From Streptomyces albofaciens JCM 4342 (GTDB taxonomy: Bacteria; Actinomycetota; Actinomycetes; Streptomycetales; Streptomycetaceae): a stretch of DNA of 64,000 nucleotides. Of the stretch, positions 52,253-61,079 are shown piece by piece; position 1 is the first letter of the stretch, and every line of letters starts with the position of its first letter. The translations under genes and the position numbers were made by a program. The stretch covers positions 4,248,501 to 4,312,500 of the forward strand of contig NZ_PDCM01000001.1 in the NCBI RefSeq assembly GCF_008634025.1. Direction: 5' to 3'. A model generated the notes under the pieces. That model did not search any database. It was not told the DNA's origin and saw only the letters and a program-made list of their open reading frames with translations.

Positions 52253-53464
52253 ATGCAGAACCCGCCCGGCGAGACGTTCGCGCGCGGGCCCTGGCACGAA
52301 CTGCCGTCGTCGTTCGGCTCGTTGCTGCGCCCCAGGATCGACACCATCGCCACCGACATGGTCGAGGCCATCCGCGAGGAGGTGCCCGCCTACCGGCGCC
52401 CGCTCGACTCCGCCCTGGGGCGCGACCTGGTCGACTCGGTGTGCCGTGCGATGCGCCAGTTCGCGGAGCTGGCGGAGGCCCCCGAGAGCGCGCAGGACCA
52501 CCACGTACGGCACTTCCGCCACCTGGGGCGCGTGGAATTCCTCAACGGGCGCACCACGGACGGCCTCCAGGCCGCCTTCCGCGTCGGCGCGCGGGTCGGC
52601 AGCCGCCGCTACGCGGAGATCGCCCGGACGGCTTCGCTGCCCACCGAGATCGTCCTGCCGCTGCACGAAGCGGTGCTGACGCACATCAACGCCCTGTCCA
52701 ACGAGGCGGTCAGGGGGTTCGTCGCCGCGCAGGCCCGCGCGGAGGGCGAGGTGCAGCGCAGTCGGCGCGCCCTGGCGCAGGCGCTGCTGGAACAGCCGCG
52801 CGGCACGCCCCGCGAGCCGCTCGAAGCGCTCGCCGCGCGGGCCCGCTGGCCGCTGCCCCGCAAGGTCGCCTGCCTCGTCGTACGGGACGCCGCGGGCAGC
52901 CGGTTCACCGTGCCGGGGCTGGGCGGGGAGGTCCTGGCGCTGTCGCGCGGAGCGGACCTCGTGGTGGTTCTCCCGGAGCCGGGGGACGGCGGCCCGGCCG
53001 GTATCGAGGACGTACGGGGCGCGGTCCGCGGCCGGACCGCGGCACTCGGCCCGGCCGTCGCGCCGCGCGACGCCTGGGTGTCGCTGGTGTGCGTGCGGCT
53101 GGCGCTGAACCACCACCGGGACACGGGCGCGCCGGACGGCGGCCTCCTGGTCGTCGCCGACCGGCTGGCCGACGTGCACCTGCTGGGCGGCGCGCACATC
53201 GGGCGCCTGCTGGCGGACCGTGCGCTGGGCGCGCTCGACGGGCTGCCCGCGGGCCGGGCGGCGCGGCTGGCGGAGACGCTCGACGCCCTGCTCATGTCAT
53301 GGGGCCGCAGTGCCCCCGAGGTCGCCCAGGCCCTGGGCATCCACCCGCAGACGGCCCGCAAGCGCCTGCGTCAGCTGGACACCCTCTTCGACGGCCGCCT
53401 CGCCGACCCGGACTTCCGCTTCGCGGCGCTGCTGGCGTTGCGGACGCGGGCGCTGGGGAGGTGA
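52253..53464 (+). CDS. PucR/CdaR-type transcriptional regulator
   Basis: The ATG follows GGAGGAGG; 403 aa. An N-terminal helical sensor part (about 10-170; IDTIATDMVEAIREEVPAYRR) is followed by a GGDEF-like middle. The C-terminal PucR HTH lies at about 335-395 (LAETLDALLMSWGRSAPEVAQALGIHPQTARKRLRQLDTLF). Such regulators activate adjacent or distant genes; the divergent lipase gene is the nearest candidate target. Confidence 0.88.
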   Translation: MQNPPGETFARGPWHELPSSFGSLLRPRIDTIATDMVEAIREEVPAYRRPLDSALGRDLVDSVCRAMRQFAELAEAPESAQDHHVRHFRHLGRVEFLNGRTTDGLQAAFRVGARVGSRRYAEIARTASLPTEIVLPLHEAVLTHINALSNEAVRGFVAAQARAEGEVQRSRRALAQALLEQPRGTPREPLEALAARARWPLPRKVACLVVRDAAGSRFTVPGLGGEVLALSRGADLVVVLPEPGDGGPAGIEDVRGAVRGRTAALGPAVAPRDAWVSLVCVRLALNHHRDTGAPDGGLLVVADRLADVHLLGGAHIGRLLADRALGALDGLPAGRAARLAETLDALLMSWGRSAPEVAQALGIHPQTARKRLRQLDTLFDGRLADPDFRFAALLALRTRALGR

Positions 53465-53519
53465 GCAAGCGGTCGGGCGGTCACTTCGGTCCGTGGTGGC
53501 CGTTCCCGATCCCGAGGGC

Positions 53520-53852
53520 TCACTGCGGCTTCAGGGGATCGTGTCCGATGTCCATCAGGCCGTGGCGCCAGTCCGTACCGCCGGCCGTCACGTCCGTACC
53601 CGCCGGGCGCTGGGTGCCGACGATCTCTACGACGCGGCGCATGGCCGCCGCGTCGTCGTCGGTGAGGTCGGTGCGGCGCTTGCCGAGGATCTCCAGGACC
53701 TGCCGCCCCAGGGGCCGCCCGGCCCGGTCGGGGACCTCCTCGCTGTTCTCGCCCGCGGCCTCGACGCTCAGCCACTCCTGCAGCTCACGTGAGGTCATGT
53801 TGACGGCCCGGTGGAACTCGTCCCACAGTTCGTCGCCGACCTGCGCTGTCAT
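53520..53852 (-). CDS. DUF3140 protein
   Basis: The 110-aa product starts MTAQVGDELWDEFHRAVNMTSRELQEWLS and contains RPLGRQVLEILGKRRTDLTDDDAAAMRRVVEIV, the DUF3140 pattern of actinobacteria. AGGAGG precedes the ATG. Small, soluble, helical; function unknown. A DNA-binding role has been suggested for relatives by analogy only. Confidence 0.9.
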   Translation of the reverse strand: MTAQVGDELWDEFHRAVNMTSRELQEWLSVEAAGENSEEVPDRAGRPLGRQVLEILGKRRTDLTDDDAAAMRRVVEIVGTQRPAGTDVTAGGTDWRHGLMDIGHDPLKPQ

Positions 53853-54033
53853 GGACGCCTCCTGGAGATCGTTCTGAAGGGAGATCGTTCTGCCCGTACG
53901 CAGACTGGGTGTCCAGCGGTCCGCCCGGACAAACCCGGCGATCGGCCGTTCCGGTACGTCGGCCGCGCGTCCGGGCGGCGCGGTCCGCCGCACCCGCCAC
54001 CGGCGGCCTCACGTGCCGCCCGCCCCACCCGCC

Positions 54034-55014
54034 TCACGTACCACCCGCCCCACCGGCCCCGCGCAGCCCCGTCAGCACCGGCCGGTGGTCGCTGCCGAGG
54101 TGGTCCGGCAGCACGGTGGACGCGGTGGCCGTCAGGCCGCGCAGCAGGACGTGGTCGATGCGGACCAGCGGGAACGCCGCGGGCCAGGTGAAGCCCGGAC
54201 CGCGCCCGGCCTCCCGCTGCGCGGCGGCCAGCTGCCGGGCCAGCGGCGCCAGCCCCCGGTCGCGCAGGCTGCCGTTGAGATCGCCGAGCAGCACCACACG
54301 GTCCGCCGGGTCCTCCCGCACCCGGCCGGCCAGCTCGGCCGCGCTCCGGTCCCGCGCCTCTACGGTGAATCCCGCGTCGGCCCGCACCCGTACGGACGGC
54401 AGGCGCACGGCGTAGACGGCGGTGTCGCCGCCCGGGGTGCCGACCAGCGCCCGTACGACGTGCGGCCAGGCGCCGCCCAGATTGAGGGCCGCCGTTTCGC
54501 GTACCGGGTAACGGGACCACAGGCCGAGGGTGTTGGCCGTCACGTGGTACGGATAGACCGCGCCCAGCGCCCGTTCGTACGCGGGCACGGCCGACGCGGG
54601 CACCTTCTCCAGCGCCACCACGTCGGCCCCCGTGCCGATCACCTGCCGGGCGACCTCGGCGGGTGCCGTGCGGTCGCCGCCGACGTTGAACGTCAGGACG
54701 TGGAAGTCGGCCCGCCCGCCGTCCCCGCCCGAGAGGTAGCCGGGCAGGAACACACAGGCCCACACCACCCCGGGCACCAGCGCGGCGGCCGCCCCCGCCA
54801 CCGAGCGGCGCAGTGCCGCCCACCCCAGCAGGACCGGCACGACCGCACCGAACCAGGGCAGCGCGGTCTCGGCCAGACTCCCGAGGTGCCCCGGTGTGTT
54901 GGGCAGCAGCCCGGGGAAGGCCAGCAGCCCGGCGAGGAGCAGGGCGGGGACGGCGATGCGCAGCCCCGGGCGTCGCGCGGCACGGGCGGCGGCGCCCCGG
55001 GTGGACGTGCTCAC
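54034..55014 (-). CDS. Endonuclease/exonuclease/phosphatase family protein with membrane anchor
   Basis: GTG 55014 overlaps the stop of the upstream small gene (GTGA). The first 100 residues of this 326-aa protein hold three hydrophobic helices. The rest is an EEP fold: LTFNVGGDRT, VVALEKVPAS (catalytic E), VVLLGDLNGSLRD (D-x-N) and LGSDHRPVLTGL (SDH motif). The catalytic part should lie outside the membrane and may cleave phosphodiesters in nucleic acid or lipids. The usual N-terminal N in SWN is N of TFNVG. Confidence 0.9.
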   Translation of the reverse strand: MSTSTRGAAARAARRPGLRIAVPALLLAGLLAFPGLLPNTPGHLGSLAETALPWFGAVVPVLLGWAALRRSVAGAAAALVPGVVWACVFLPGYLSGGDGGRADFHVLTFNVGGDRTAPAEVARQVIGTGADVVALEKVPASAVPAYERALGAVYPYHVTANTLGLWSRYPVRETAALNLGGAWPHVVRALVGTPGGDTAVYAVRLPSVRVRADAGFTVEARDRSAAELAGRVREDPADRVVLLGDLNGSLRDRGLAPLARQLAAAQREAGRGPGFTWPAAFPLVRIDHVLLRGLTATASTVLPDHLGSDHRPVLTGLRGAGGAGGT

Positions 55015-55367
55015 CGGGCCCCGCCCCTCTGCGTACGGCGGGACAGGCAGTGCCATCCCACGACGGCGAACGCCACCGCCGTACAGCCCGCGCCGAGCAG
55101 TCCCGCGCAGATCAGCGGGGTGACGGCCGGCGGGGACAGCGCGACGGCGGTGACCACCAGCGCCGGCAGCACGGCCACGGCGAGCAGGGCGCGGAGGGCC
55201 CCGGCCGGGCCCGCGCCGGACGCCGGCGGGCCCGGGACGACCGGTCTCGGTACGGTCGGACCCGGCACCGTCGGATCCGGCACGGTCGGACCCGCCACGG
55301 TCCGATGCGGCTTCACGGACATCTGCTGCACGGGTCCCTGCTGCACGGGTATCTGGTGCGGCTTCAC
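55011..55367 (-). CDS. Small Pro-rich two-helix membrane protein
   Basis: GTG 55367 follows GAGGAGG. The 118-aa product has a N-terminal half with short Pro/Val repeats (TVPDPTVPGPTVPRPVVPGP) and two transmembrane helices at about 60-80 and 85-108. Stop and start overlap with the EEP gene. No family recognised; probably assists or localises the EEP protein. Confidence 0.75.
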   Translation of the reverse strand: MKPHQIPVQQGPVQQMSVKPHRTVAGPTVPDPTVPGPTVPRPVVPGPPASGAGPAGALRALLAVAVLPALVVTAVALSPPAVTPLICAGLLGAGCTAVAFAVVGWHCLSRRTQRGGAR

Positions 55368-55470
55368 GGTGGTCCTCCTCGGGAGTACCGATGGGCGCGG
55401 TTCGGTGGTCGCGGTCCTGTGGGCACGGTCCTGTGGCCGCGGTCGGGGCCCGGAGCGCCGGGCCCCGCGT

Positions 55471-56781
55471 TCAGGCGGCGTCGCGGCGGTGCTCGGCGGG
55501 GAGCAGCAGCACGCGGTCGTCCGCGTCGTACTCGTACAGTTCGGCGTAGCGGCCCCAGGTGACCGCGGTGGCCAGCTGCCGGTGCGCGGCGCGCTCGGAG
55601 GCGTTGCCGCGCAGCCGTCCGATCAGGTACGGCTCGCGCAGCCGGCCGCTGTCGGAGGCCAGCAGGAGCGTGCGGATGGTCGCGATGAGCGGGACGTTGG
55701 CGAGCGCGGCGGCCGCGAACAGGTGCTTGCGCGGGAGGATGTCGGCGCGGGCGAAGCCGCGGCCGGTGCCCGTCAGGTGCAGCCGGTTGCCCGCGACCCT
55801 GGCGTAGCCGAGCAGCTGCGCCGCCTCGACCACCGGCATCAGATCGTCCACCTCGTACGCCAGCGCGTCGGCCAGCGCGGGCAGGTCCACCGCCCCGCCC
55901 CGGGTGTCCAGGAGCTCCAGCAGGCCGGTGAGCGCTTCCACGGTGGCCGTCGGCAGCGGCTCGGCGGCCCGCAGCGGATCCTGGCCGGGACCGGCCGCGG
56001 GCGTGGTGCGCTGCCCGGTCAGCGCCTCGTAGGCGTCCTCGACCAGCGCCTGGAAGCCGTGGTCGCGGCGGTCGCGGGGCTGCGGCAGGGCGACCCGCAG
56101 GTCGGCCTTGATCCGGCCGGGACGGGTGTCGAGCACCAGGACGCGGTCGGCGAGCTGGACGGCCTCCTCGATGGAGTGGGTGACCAGCAGGACGGTGCGG
56201 GTGGGGGTGTCGGGGTGGGCGAGCAGTTCCAGCAGCTCGTTGCGGAGGGTCTGCGCGGTCAGCACGTCCAGGGCGGAGAACGGCTCGTCCATCAGGAGCA
56301 CGTCCGGCTCGACGACCAGGGCGCGGGCGAAGCCCACCCGCTGCCGCATCCCGCCGGACAGCTCCTTGGGGTAGGCGTTCTCGAAGCCGTCCAGGCCGAC
56401 CATGTCGATGGCGCGCAGGGCCCGGCCACGCCGCTCGGCGGCGTGCACGCCGCGGGCCTGGAGGCCGAGTTCGACGTTCTGCTGCACCGTCAGCCACGGC
56501 ATCAGGGCGAAGGACTGGAAAAGCATCGCCGTACCGGGGTGGGGGCCGGTGACCGGCTCGCCCCGGTAGTGCACGGTGCCGCCGGAGGGCGCCAGCAGTC
56601 CGGCGACGTGGCGCAGCAGTGTGGACTTGCCCGAGCCGGACTTGCCGAGCAGCGCGACGACCTGCCCCTCGTACAGGTCGAACGTGACGTCGTCGAGGAC
56701 CGGCAGGACGCCGCCGGAGGGGCCGGGGAAGTCCTTGCGGAGGCCGCGGACGCTGATGACAGGGGTGGTGCGGGTGTTCAT
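55471..56781 (-). CDS. ABC transporter ATPase (nitrate/sulfonate/taurine type) with C-terminal extension
   Basis: Residues about 1-250 form the ATPase: LLGKSGSGKSTLL (Walker A), LSGGMRQRVGFARAL (signature), DVLLMDEPFSALD (Walker B) and VTHSIEEAV (H loop). The last 180 residues form the AAA-associated helical domain seen in fused NrtD/SsuB-like proteins (ATVEALTGLLELLDTRGGAVDLPALADAL). A winged-helix-like part ends with ELYEYDADDRVLLLPAEH. CGGAG precedes the ATG at 56781; 436 aa. It is second in the operon with the fused permease. No substrate-binding protein is in the window. Confidence 0.94.
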   Translation of the reverse strand: MNTRTTPVISVRGLRKDFPGPSGGVLPVLDDVTFDLYEGQVVALLGKSGSGKSTLLRHVAGLLAPSGGTVHYRGEPVTGPHPGTAMLFQSFALMPWLTVQQNVELGLQARGVHAAERRGRALRAIDMVGLDGFENAYPKELSGGMRQRVGFARALVVEPDVLLMDEPFSALDVLTAQTLRNELLELLAHPDTPTRTVLLVTHSIEEAVQLADRVLVLDTRPGRIKADLRVALPQPRDRRDHGFQALVEDAYEALTGQRTTPAAGPGQDPLRAAEPLPTATVEALTGLLELLDTRGGAVDLPALADALAYEVDDLMPVVEAAQLLGYARVAGNRLHLTGTGRGFARADILPRKHLFAAAALANVPLIATIRTLLLASDSGRLREPYLIGRLRGNASERAAHRQLATAVTWGRYAELYEYDADDRVLLLPAEHRRDAA

Positions 56782-56884
56782 GGGATGACTCCGAGGTGTA
56801 CGGCGGCCCGGGCGCGGCGGCGGTCCGGAGGCCCGGGCCGGGGGAAGGGGTGAGGGGGCCGTCACGAAGTGGGTGAGGGGACCG

Positions 56885-58621
56885 TCACAGGGCGCAGCGC
56901 TTCATCGCGAAGCGGTACAGCCGCCGCCAGAACAGCCGGTTGATGACGACGACGTAGACGCTCATCAGCACGGCGCCGAGGAAGTTGCGGGCGAAGTCGC
57001 CGTCGGCGGTGGCCTGCTGGATGTACGCGCCGATGCCGACCGCGGTGAGCGTGGTGCTGCCGTAGGTGACGATCTCGGCCTGGATCGACGCGTTCCAGGC
57101 GCCGCCCGAGGCGGTCAGCGCGCCGGTGACGTACGAGGGGAAGACCGCCGGCAGGATCAGCTTCGTCCAGCGCAGCCGGCCGCGCAGCCCCAGGTCGGCG
57201 GCGGCCTCACGGAGGTCGCCGGGGATGGCGCTGGCTCCCGCGATGACGTTGAACAGCACGTACCACTGGGCGCCGAGCGCCATCAGCACGACGCAGCCCC
57301 AGTTCAGCGAGATGCCGGAGGCGCCCAGCACGATGACGACGAGCGGGAAGACGAAGTTCGAGGGGAAGGACGCCAGCACCTGCACGACCGGCTGGGCGAA
57401 CCGGTTGACCCTCGGGCGCATCCCGATCCACACGCCGATGGGCACCCACACCACGGTGGAGAAGGCGACCAGCAGCAGCACCCGGCCGTAGGTGATCAGT
57501 GCGAGCAGCGCGTCGTGGCCGATCTCGGGGAGCGGCACACGGGCCAGGACGTACGAGACGGCCTGCCAGACGATCGCCGCGACGCCCAGCGCGTACAGCA
57601 CGGAGAAGACCAGGTCGCCCCGCTTGCGCCGGGCCTCGTCGCGCGCCGCCCGGGGCCGCCCGCCGCCGGTGCCCAGCACCCGCATCGCGCGGTCGAGCCG
57701 TTCACCGGCCGGGCGCAGCGCGCGCCCCAGGCGGCCCGGCAGCGTGGAGCGGCGCAGCAGCTCCAGCACGAGACTGCGCGGCTGCTCGGCGATCTCGCAG
57801 TCCTCGGTACGGAACCGCTCGGTCCACGCCGTCACCGGCCGCCAGAAGAGGAAGTTGACCGACACCACCATCGCGACCATGACGACGATGGCCAGGGCGA
57901 CCCGGGCACCCTCCCCGTCGGCGAGCGCCCGGGCCACGTACGAGCCCATGCCCGGCAGGGCGTTGTCCCGGTTGTTGACGGTGATCGTCTCGGAGGCGCT
58001 GAGCGCGAACCAGGCGGCACCGAAGCTGATCATGCCGTTCCAGACCTGCGCGATCATGCCGCTGGGCACGTCCAGCTTCCAGAACCGCTGCCAGCGGGTC
58101 AGCCCCATCAGCCGGGCCGCCTCGTCCAGCTCCCTGGGCTGGGTGGTCAGCGACTGGTAGAAGGCCAGCGCCATGTTCCACACCAGCGCGGTGAAGACGG
58201 CGAAGACCGACGCGCATTCCAGGCCCAGCGTGGAGTGCGGGAACAGCGCGACGAAGCCGGTGACGGTGATGCTCAGGAAGGTCAGCACCGGTACGGACTG
58301 GAGGATGTCGATCGCCGGGACGATCACCTTGGCCGCCCGCCGGGACCGGGCGGCCCACGTCCCGAACACGAAGGTGAAGAGCACCGCGGGCACCAGCCCC
58401 GCGAACATCCGCAGCACGGAACGCGCCGCGTAGTACGGCAGGTGCCGCGGATCGGTGGAGACGGCCGGCGGATTTCCGGGGTCGAAAGGACGGTCGGCGG
58501 TGGCGCCGACCCGTATGACGAGATACAGGAGTGCGAGAACGCCGCAGAGGACCAGCAGGTCCACGGGGCGCAGGCGGGCAGCGCGCAGTGCGCCACCGGC
58601 CGGAAACCGGTGGAATTTCAT
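56885..58621 (-). CDS. Fused double ABC permease (BPD_transp_1 x 2)
   Basis: The 578-aa protein contains two binding-protein-dependent permease domains. The first spans about 65-275, with the EAA loop QPRELDEAARLMGLTRWQRFWKLDVPSGM. The second spans about 350-565, with the EAA loop IPGDLREAAADLGLRGRLRWTKLILPAVFPSYV. They are joined by a polar linker (about 280-330). Two permeases in one chain make a one-protein membrane unit for the ATPase at 55471. Substrate class inferred from the ATPase: small anions or sulfonates. Regulatory repeats lie 260-340 bp upstream. Confidence 0.92.
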   Translation of the reverse strand: MKFHRFPAGGALRAARLRPVDLLVLCGVLALLYLVIRVGATADRPFDPGNPPAVSTDPRHLPYYAARSVLRMFAGLVPAVLFTFVFGTWAARSRRAAKVIVPAIDILQSVPVLTFLSITVTGFVALFPHSTLGLECASVFAVFTALVWNMALAFYQSLTTQPRELDEAARLMGLTRWQRFWKLDVPSGMIAQVWNGMISFGAAWFALSASETITVNNRDNALPGMGSYVARALADGEGARVALAIVVMVAMVVSVNFLFWRPVTAWTERFRTEDCEIAEQPRSLVLELLRRSTLPGRLGRALRPAGERLDRAMRVLGTGGGRPRAARDEARRKRGDLVFSVLYALGVAAIVWQAVSYVLARVPLPEIGHDALLALITYGRVLLLVAFSTVVWVPIGVWIGMRPRVNRFAQPVVQVLASFPSNFVFPLVVIVLGASGISLNWGCVVLMALGAQWYVLFNVIAGASAIPGDLREAAADLGLRGRLRWTKLILPAVFPSYVTGALTASGGAWNASIQAEIVTYGSTTLTAVGIGAYIQQATADGDFARNFLGAVLMSVYVVVINRLFWRRLYRFAMKRCAL

Positions 58622-58865
58622 GGAAGTACCCGTAAGAATTCATGCGGGCGGCCCGGCGTGGCGGCGGCCACGGGGAGCACGGCCCGACAGGGTTCGCCGC
58701 GGGCCGTCCGGCCCGGTCAGCGGGGACGGCGAGGGTAACTGGGAGGTTCGCCGTAGAGCACAACGACCACCTCCTCGAATTCTTCGGCACGGCGGCGCGG
58801 CGGCCTCCTGCGACCGGCGCCGAAAAGAATGATGGCACGCAATGCGTGAGGTGGTCAAAAGGCCT

Positions 58866-58906
58866 CGGTAATTCCGGCGGATCTGAAAGCGCCTTCAGAA
58901 TTACCG
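58866..58906. promoter_or_regulatory. Nested inverted repeats, candidate operator 1
   Basis: Outer arms CGGTAATTC (58866-58874) and GAATTACCG (58898-58906) pair perfectly. Inside lies CTGAAAGCGCCTTCAG (58883-58898), itself a 5-bp-arm inverted repeat. The inner sequence recurs with two changes at 58944. Candidate binding site for a regulator of the ABC operon, the small gene at 59042, or both. Confidence 0.55.
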
Positions 58907-58943
58907 GCGAGCGGCCGGCCCGTGGCGGCGGAATTCGCATTTC

Positions 58944-58959
58944 CTGAGAGCGGCTTCAG
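58944..58959. promoter_or_regulatory. Candidate operator 2, repeat of the 58883 element
   Basis: CTGAGAGCGGCTTCAG matches the element at 58883-58898 in 14 of 16 bases and adds longer arms (TTCCTGA and TCAGGAA). Centre-to-centre distance is 61 bp, close to six helical turns, which would place two bound dimers on one face of the DNA. Confidence 0.55.
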
Positions 58960-59041
58960 GAATCGGCCGCGCGGGCTGCGCTCCGGGGAACCGCGGCCGG
59001 CCGGGCCCCGGGGTGTCCGCGCCTTCCGGGGTGATGGGACA

Positions 59042-59233
59042 ATGGCGGTGATGATTAAGGAAGACCACCGCAGCGAGAACCCGACCGACCCGGCCGCGCC
59101 CGAGGGCGACGAGGCCGGCGCCGTGCGGCAGCAGGCCCGGCTGACCCTGGCCGGCCAGGCCCGCGACGCCGACGAGCTGAAGATGCTCCTGGAGATGCTG
59201 GGCCTGCACCCCTCCCAGGAGGGCGAGAGCTGA
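59042..59233 (+). CDS. Small conserved-looking acidic protein
   Basis: The 63-aa product begins MAVMIKEDHRSENPTDPAAPEGDEAG and ends with an amphipathic helix (QARLTLAGQARDADELKMLLEMLGLHPSQ). ATG 59042 follows GATGGGAC; an ATG at 59051 is possible. No signal peptide or Cys. Codon use is typical of the window, which supports a real gene. Function unknown. Confidence 0.72.
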   Translation: MAVMIKEDHRSENPTDPAAPEGDEAGAVRQQARLTLAGQARDADELKMLLEMLGLHPSQEGES

Positions 59234-59237
59234 GCCC

Positions 59238-59280
59238 GTACGCGGGCGGGCCCGGACGGATGCCCGGGCCCGCCGCGTAC
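59238..59280 (+). terminator. Terminator hairpin after the small gene
   Basis: Arms GTACGCGGGCGGGCCCGG (59238-59255) and CCGGGCCCGCCGCGTAC (59264-59280) pair fully with one bulged G and an 8-nt loop. It starts 5 nt after the stop codon. Confidence 0.8.
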
Positions 59281-59355
59281 CGGTTCGGATGTGTACGGGG
59301 CCGAATGCGTACCGGATCGGACACGTACCGCTTCGGATGCGTACCGCTTCGGACG
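59276..59355. repeat. 16-bp tandem repeat, five units
   Basis: Units start at 59276, 59292, 59308, 59324 and 59340, exactly 16 bp apart. The consensus is CGTACCGSWTCGGATG. Units 1, 3, 4 and 5 are near-identical; unit 2 matches 11 of 16. A partial unit (TGCGGTTCGGAT) follows. The array is non-coding and lies between the terminator and the chitinase stop. Confidence 0.85.
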
Positions 59356-59366
59356 TGCGGTTCGGA

Positions 59367-60422
59367 TCAGCGCCCCTGAAGCGCCTTGACGTTGTTCCCG
59401 AACGACCACGCCTTGGAGCCGTCCCAGTTGACCGACCAGGTCATCAGGCCCTTCAGCCCGCCGCGGTAGGTGTTCCACGCCTGGCCGACCAGGCCCGGTG
59501 ACATGTAGCCGCCGCCCGCGCCGGGCTGCGCCGGCAGGCCCGGGACCTGCTTGTCGTAGGGGACCTTGATGGTGGTGCCCTGGATCACCAGGCCCTTGTT
59601 CAGGCAGTCCGTCTGCGCGGTGAAGCCCTGGACGGTGCCGGCGGAGTAGGCGTCGCCGGAGCAGCCGTACATGCTCCCGTTGTAGTACTGCATATTGAGC
59701 CACCAGAGGCGGCCGTTGTCCGCGTACTTCTTCACGATCGGCAGGTAGGCGCCCCAGATCGAGCCGTACGTCACACTGCCCCCGGTGACGTACGCCGTCT
59801 CCGGCGCCATGGTCAGGCCGAAGTTGGACGGCATCCTGGCGAGCACCCCGTCGATGATGCGGATCAGGTTGGCCTGCGAGGCGGACAGGGTGTTGATGTT
59901 GCCGCTGCCGGTGAGCCCGGTCTCGATGTCGATGTCGATGCCGTCGAAGTTGTACTTCTGCAGGATCGGCACCACCGTCTCCACGAACCGGTCGGCGACC
60001 TTGCTGGAGCTGAGGTCGATACCCGCCGCGGCGCCGCCGATGGACATCAGGATCGTCTGGCCCGCCGCCTTGGCCTCGCACATCTCGGCCGGCGTCGCGA
60101 CCTTCACCGTCGCGTCCATGCCGTCCTCCCACAGGACCGTGCCGTCCGAGCGGATCACGGGGAAGGCGGCGTTGAGGACGTTGTAGCCGTGCTGGGCGAT
60201 CCGGGGGTCGGTGATCCTGGTCCAGCCGAACGGCGGGTGGACGCCGTTGGCGGCGCCGTCCCAGTTCTCCCAGTAGCCCTGGAGCACCTTGCCCGCGGGT
60301 CTGGATTTGACCGGACAGGTGGCGTCCCGGGGTGCGGCGTGCGGGGCCGCGGCGGCCGGCACCTGGGCGGCGCAGACCATCGCCAGGCCGATTCCGAGCA
60401 GGCGAAGCGCCCGACCGAACAT
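59367..60422 (-). CDS. Secreted GH18 chitinase
   Basis: ATG 60422 follows AAGGAG with 6-nt spacing; 351 aa. A signal peptide (MFGRALRLLGIGLAMVCAAQVPAAAA) precedes one GH18 catalytic domain with KVLQGYWENWDG, the second-strand motif TILMSIGGAA and the catalytic DGIDIDIE (DxxDxDxE). TMAPETAYV and WLNMQYYN complete the barrel. No separate chitin-binding domain is present. It cleaves beta-1,4 N-acetylglucosamine chains outside the cell. The upstream chitinase box and promoter support chitin-regulated expression. Confidence 0.95.
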   Translation of the reverse strand: MFGRALRLLGIGLAMVCAAQVPAAAAPHAAPRDATCPVKSRPAGKVLQGYWENWDGAANGVHPPFGWTRITDPRIAQHGYNVLNAAFPVIRSDGTVLWEDGMDATVKVATPAEMCEAKAAGQTILMSIGGAAAGIDLSSSKVADRFVETVVPILQKYNFDGIDIDIETGLTGSGNINTLSASQANLIRIIDGVLARMPSNFGLTMAPETAYVTGGSVTYGSIWGAYLPIVKKYADNGRLWWLNMQYYNGSMYGCSGDAYSAGTVQGFTAQTDCLNKGLVIQGTTIKVPYDKQVPGLPAQPGAGGGYMSPGLVGQAWNTYRGGLKGLMTWSVNWDGSKAWSFGNNVKALQGR

Positions 60423-60561
60423 GATGTGCTCCTTCCCGGCGGTGGCCGGCGGTGACGGAGGAGGGGGACCGGTGGAGCGGGGTGGGGGTGGTGCCGAGTG
60501 GGGGCGTGCGGGGGTGGCGGCGTGCGGGCGGTGGCCGGAACCCGCGCGTCGCGCTGCCCGA

Positions 60562-60603
60562 ACCGTAGGGTGACGCGCAGGGGCCGTCAATAGGTCTGGA
60601 CCA
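60562..60603 (-). promoter_or_regulatory. Chitinase promoter: TGGTCCAGACCT box, -35 TTGACG, -10 TACGGT
   Basis: Read on the minus strand, TGGTCCAGACCT (60603-60592) is the 12-bp element known from Streptomyces chitinase promoters and resembles the DasR-type dre half-palindrome. One base further is TTGACG (60590-60585), then a 17-bp spacer and TACGGT (60567-60562), a good vegetative sigma-factor promoter. Only one copy of the box is seen where known promoters have two. The leader would be about 130 nt. Confidence 0.82.
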
Positions 60604-61079
60604 AGTCCGTACGGAGGCGGGCACGCCGCCCGTACGCCGTGACCGGGTCACCGCCGCCGCGCCCGCCGCCACCGGACAACAAGCCGTCCGCGCGCTGCCG
60701 TTGCCGCGGTGCGGGCAGATCACGGGCCCGCCGGAGCGGCGAGCGGAGAGCGAACGGAGCAGCGAACGGGGCGGGGGGCGCGGTGGCGAGCGAAACCCCC
60801 GACGTGCTCTGTCTCTGTCCTCGGTTTCGAAATCAAACCTTTGGGTGGCCCCGTTCACACGATCGAAGGCGAAGGCGGCGCTGGGGGAGCGTGTGCCGCG
60901 GTGCTCCGATACGCTCGCGACGATGCCTGTGCATCGGGGGCGCGTGCTTTGTGATCTGTTCTCCCAGGGGCGGCAGCAGCTGTGGCGCCGTTGCATCGGC
61001 CACCGCGCTGCCCTGAAGGGCGAGAAGCAGGGCGGGATGGTGAGCCCGCACCGTGACCGGGCCGCAGGGGAGGGGCAGG
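60604..61079. other. Intergenic region upstream of the PP2C gene
   Basis: About 475 bp between the chitinase promoter and the regulatory group. A frame of GC-rich low-complexity sequence occupies 60640-60800; codon pattern and lack of a Shine-Dalgarno argue against a gene. A candidate stress promoter lies at 60824-60848. Nothing else is recognisable. Confidence 0.5.
60824..60848 (+). promoter_or_regulatory. Candidate sigma-B-like promoter
   Basis: GTTT (60824-60827), 15 nt, then GGGTGG (60843-60848) resembles the GNNT-N14-16-GGGTAY pattern of Streptomyces stress sigma factors, with one changed base in the -10. It lies in an unusually A+T-rich patch, 231 nt before the PP2C start. The genes downstream regulate such sigma factors, so autoregulation would fit. 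Confidence 0.4.

Larger units (their letters stand above)
58622..59041. other. Divergent regulatory region, 420 bp
   Basis: Separates the ABC operon (-) from the small gene at 59042 (+). The left part (58622-58860) shows no gene and no clear element. The right part contains two related inverted repeats described separately, and an A+T-richer patch at 58760-58860 that is the likely ABC promoter. Confidence 0.5.
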
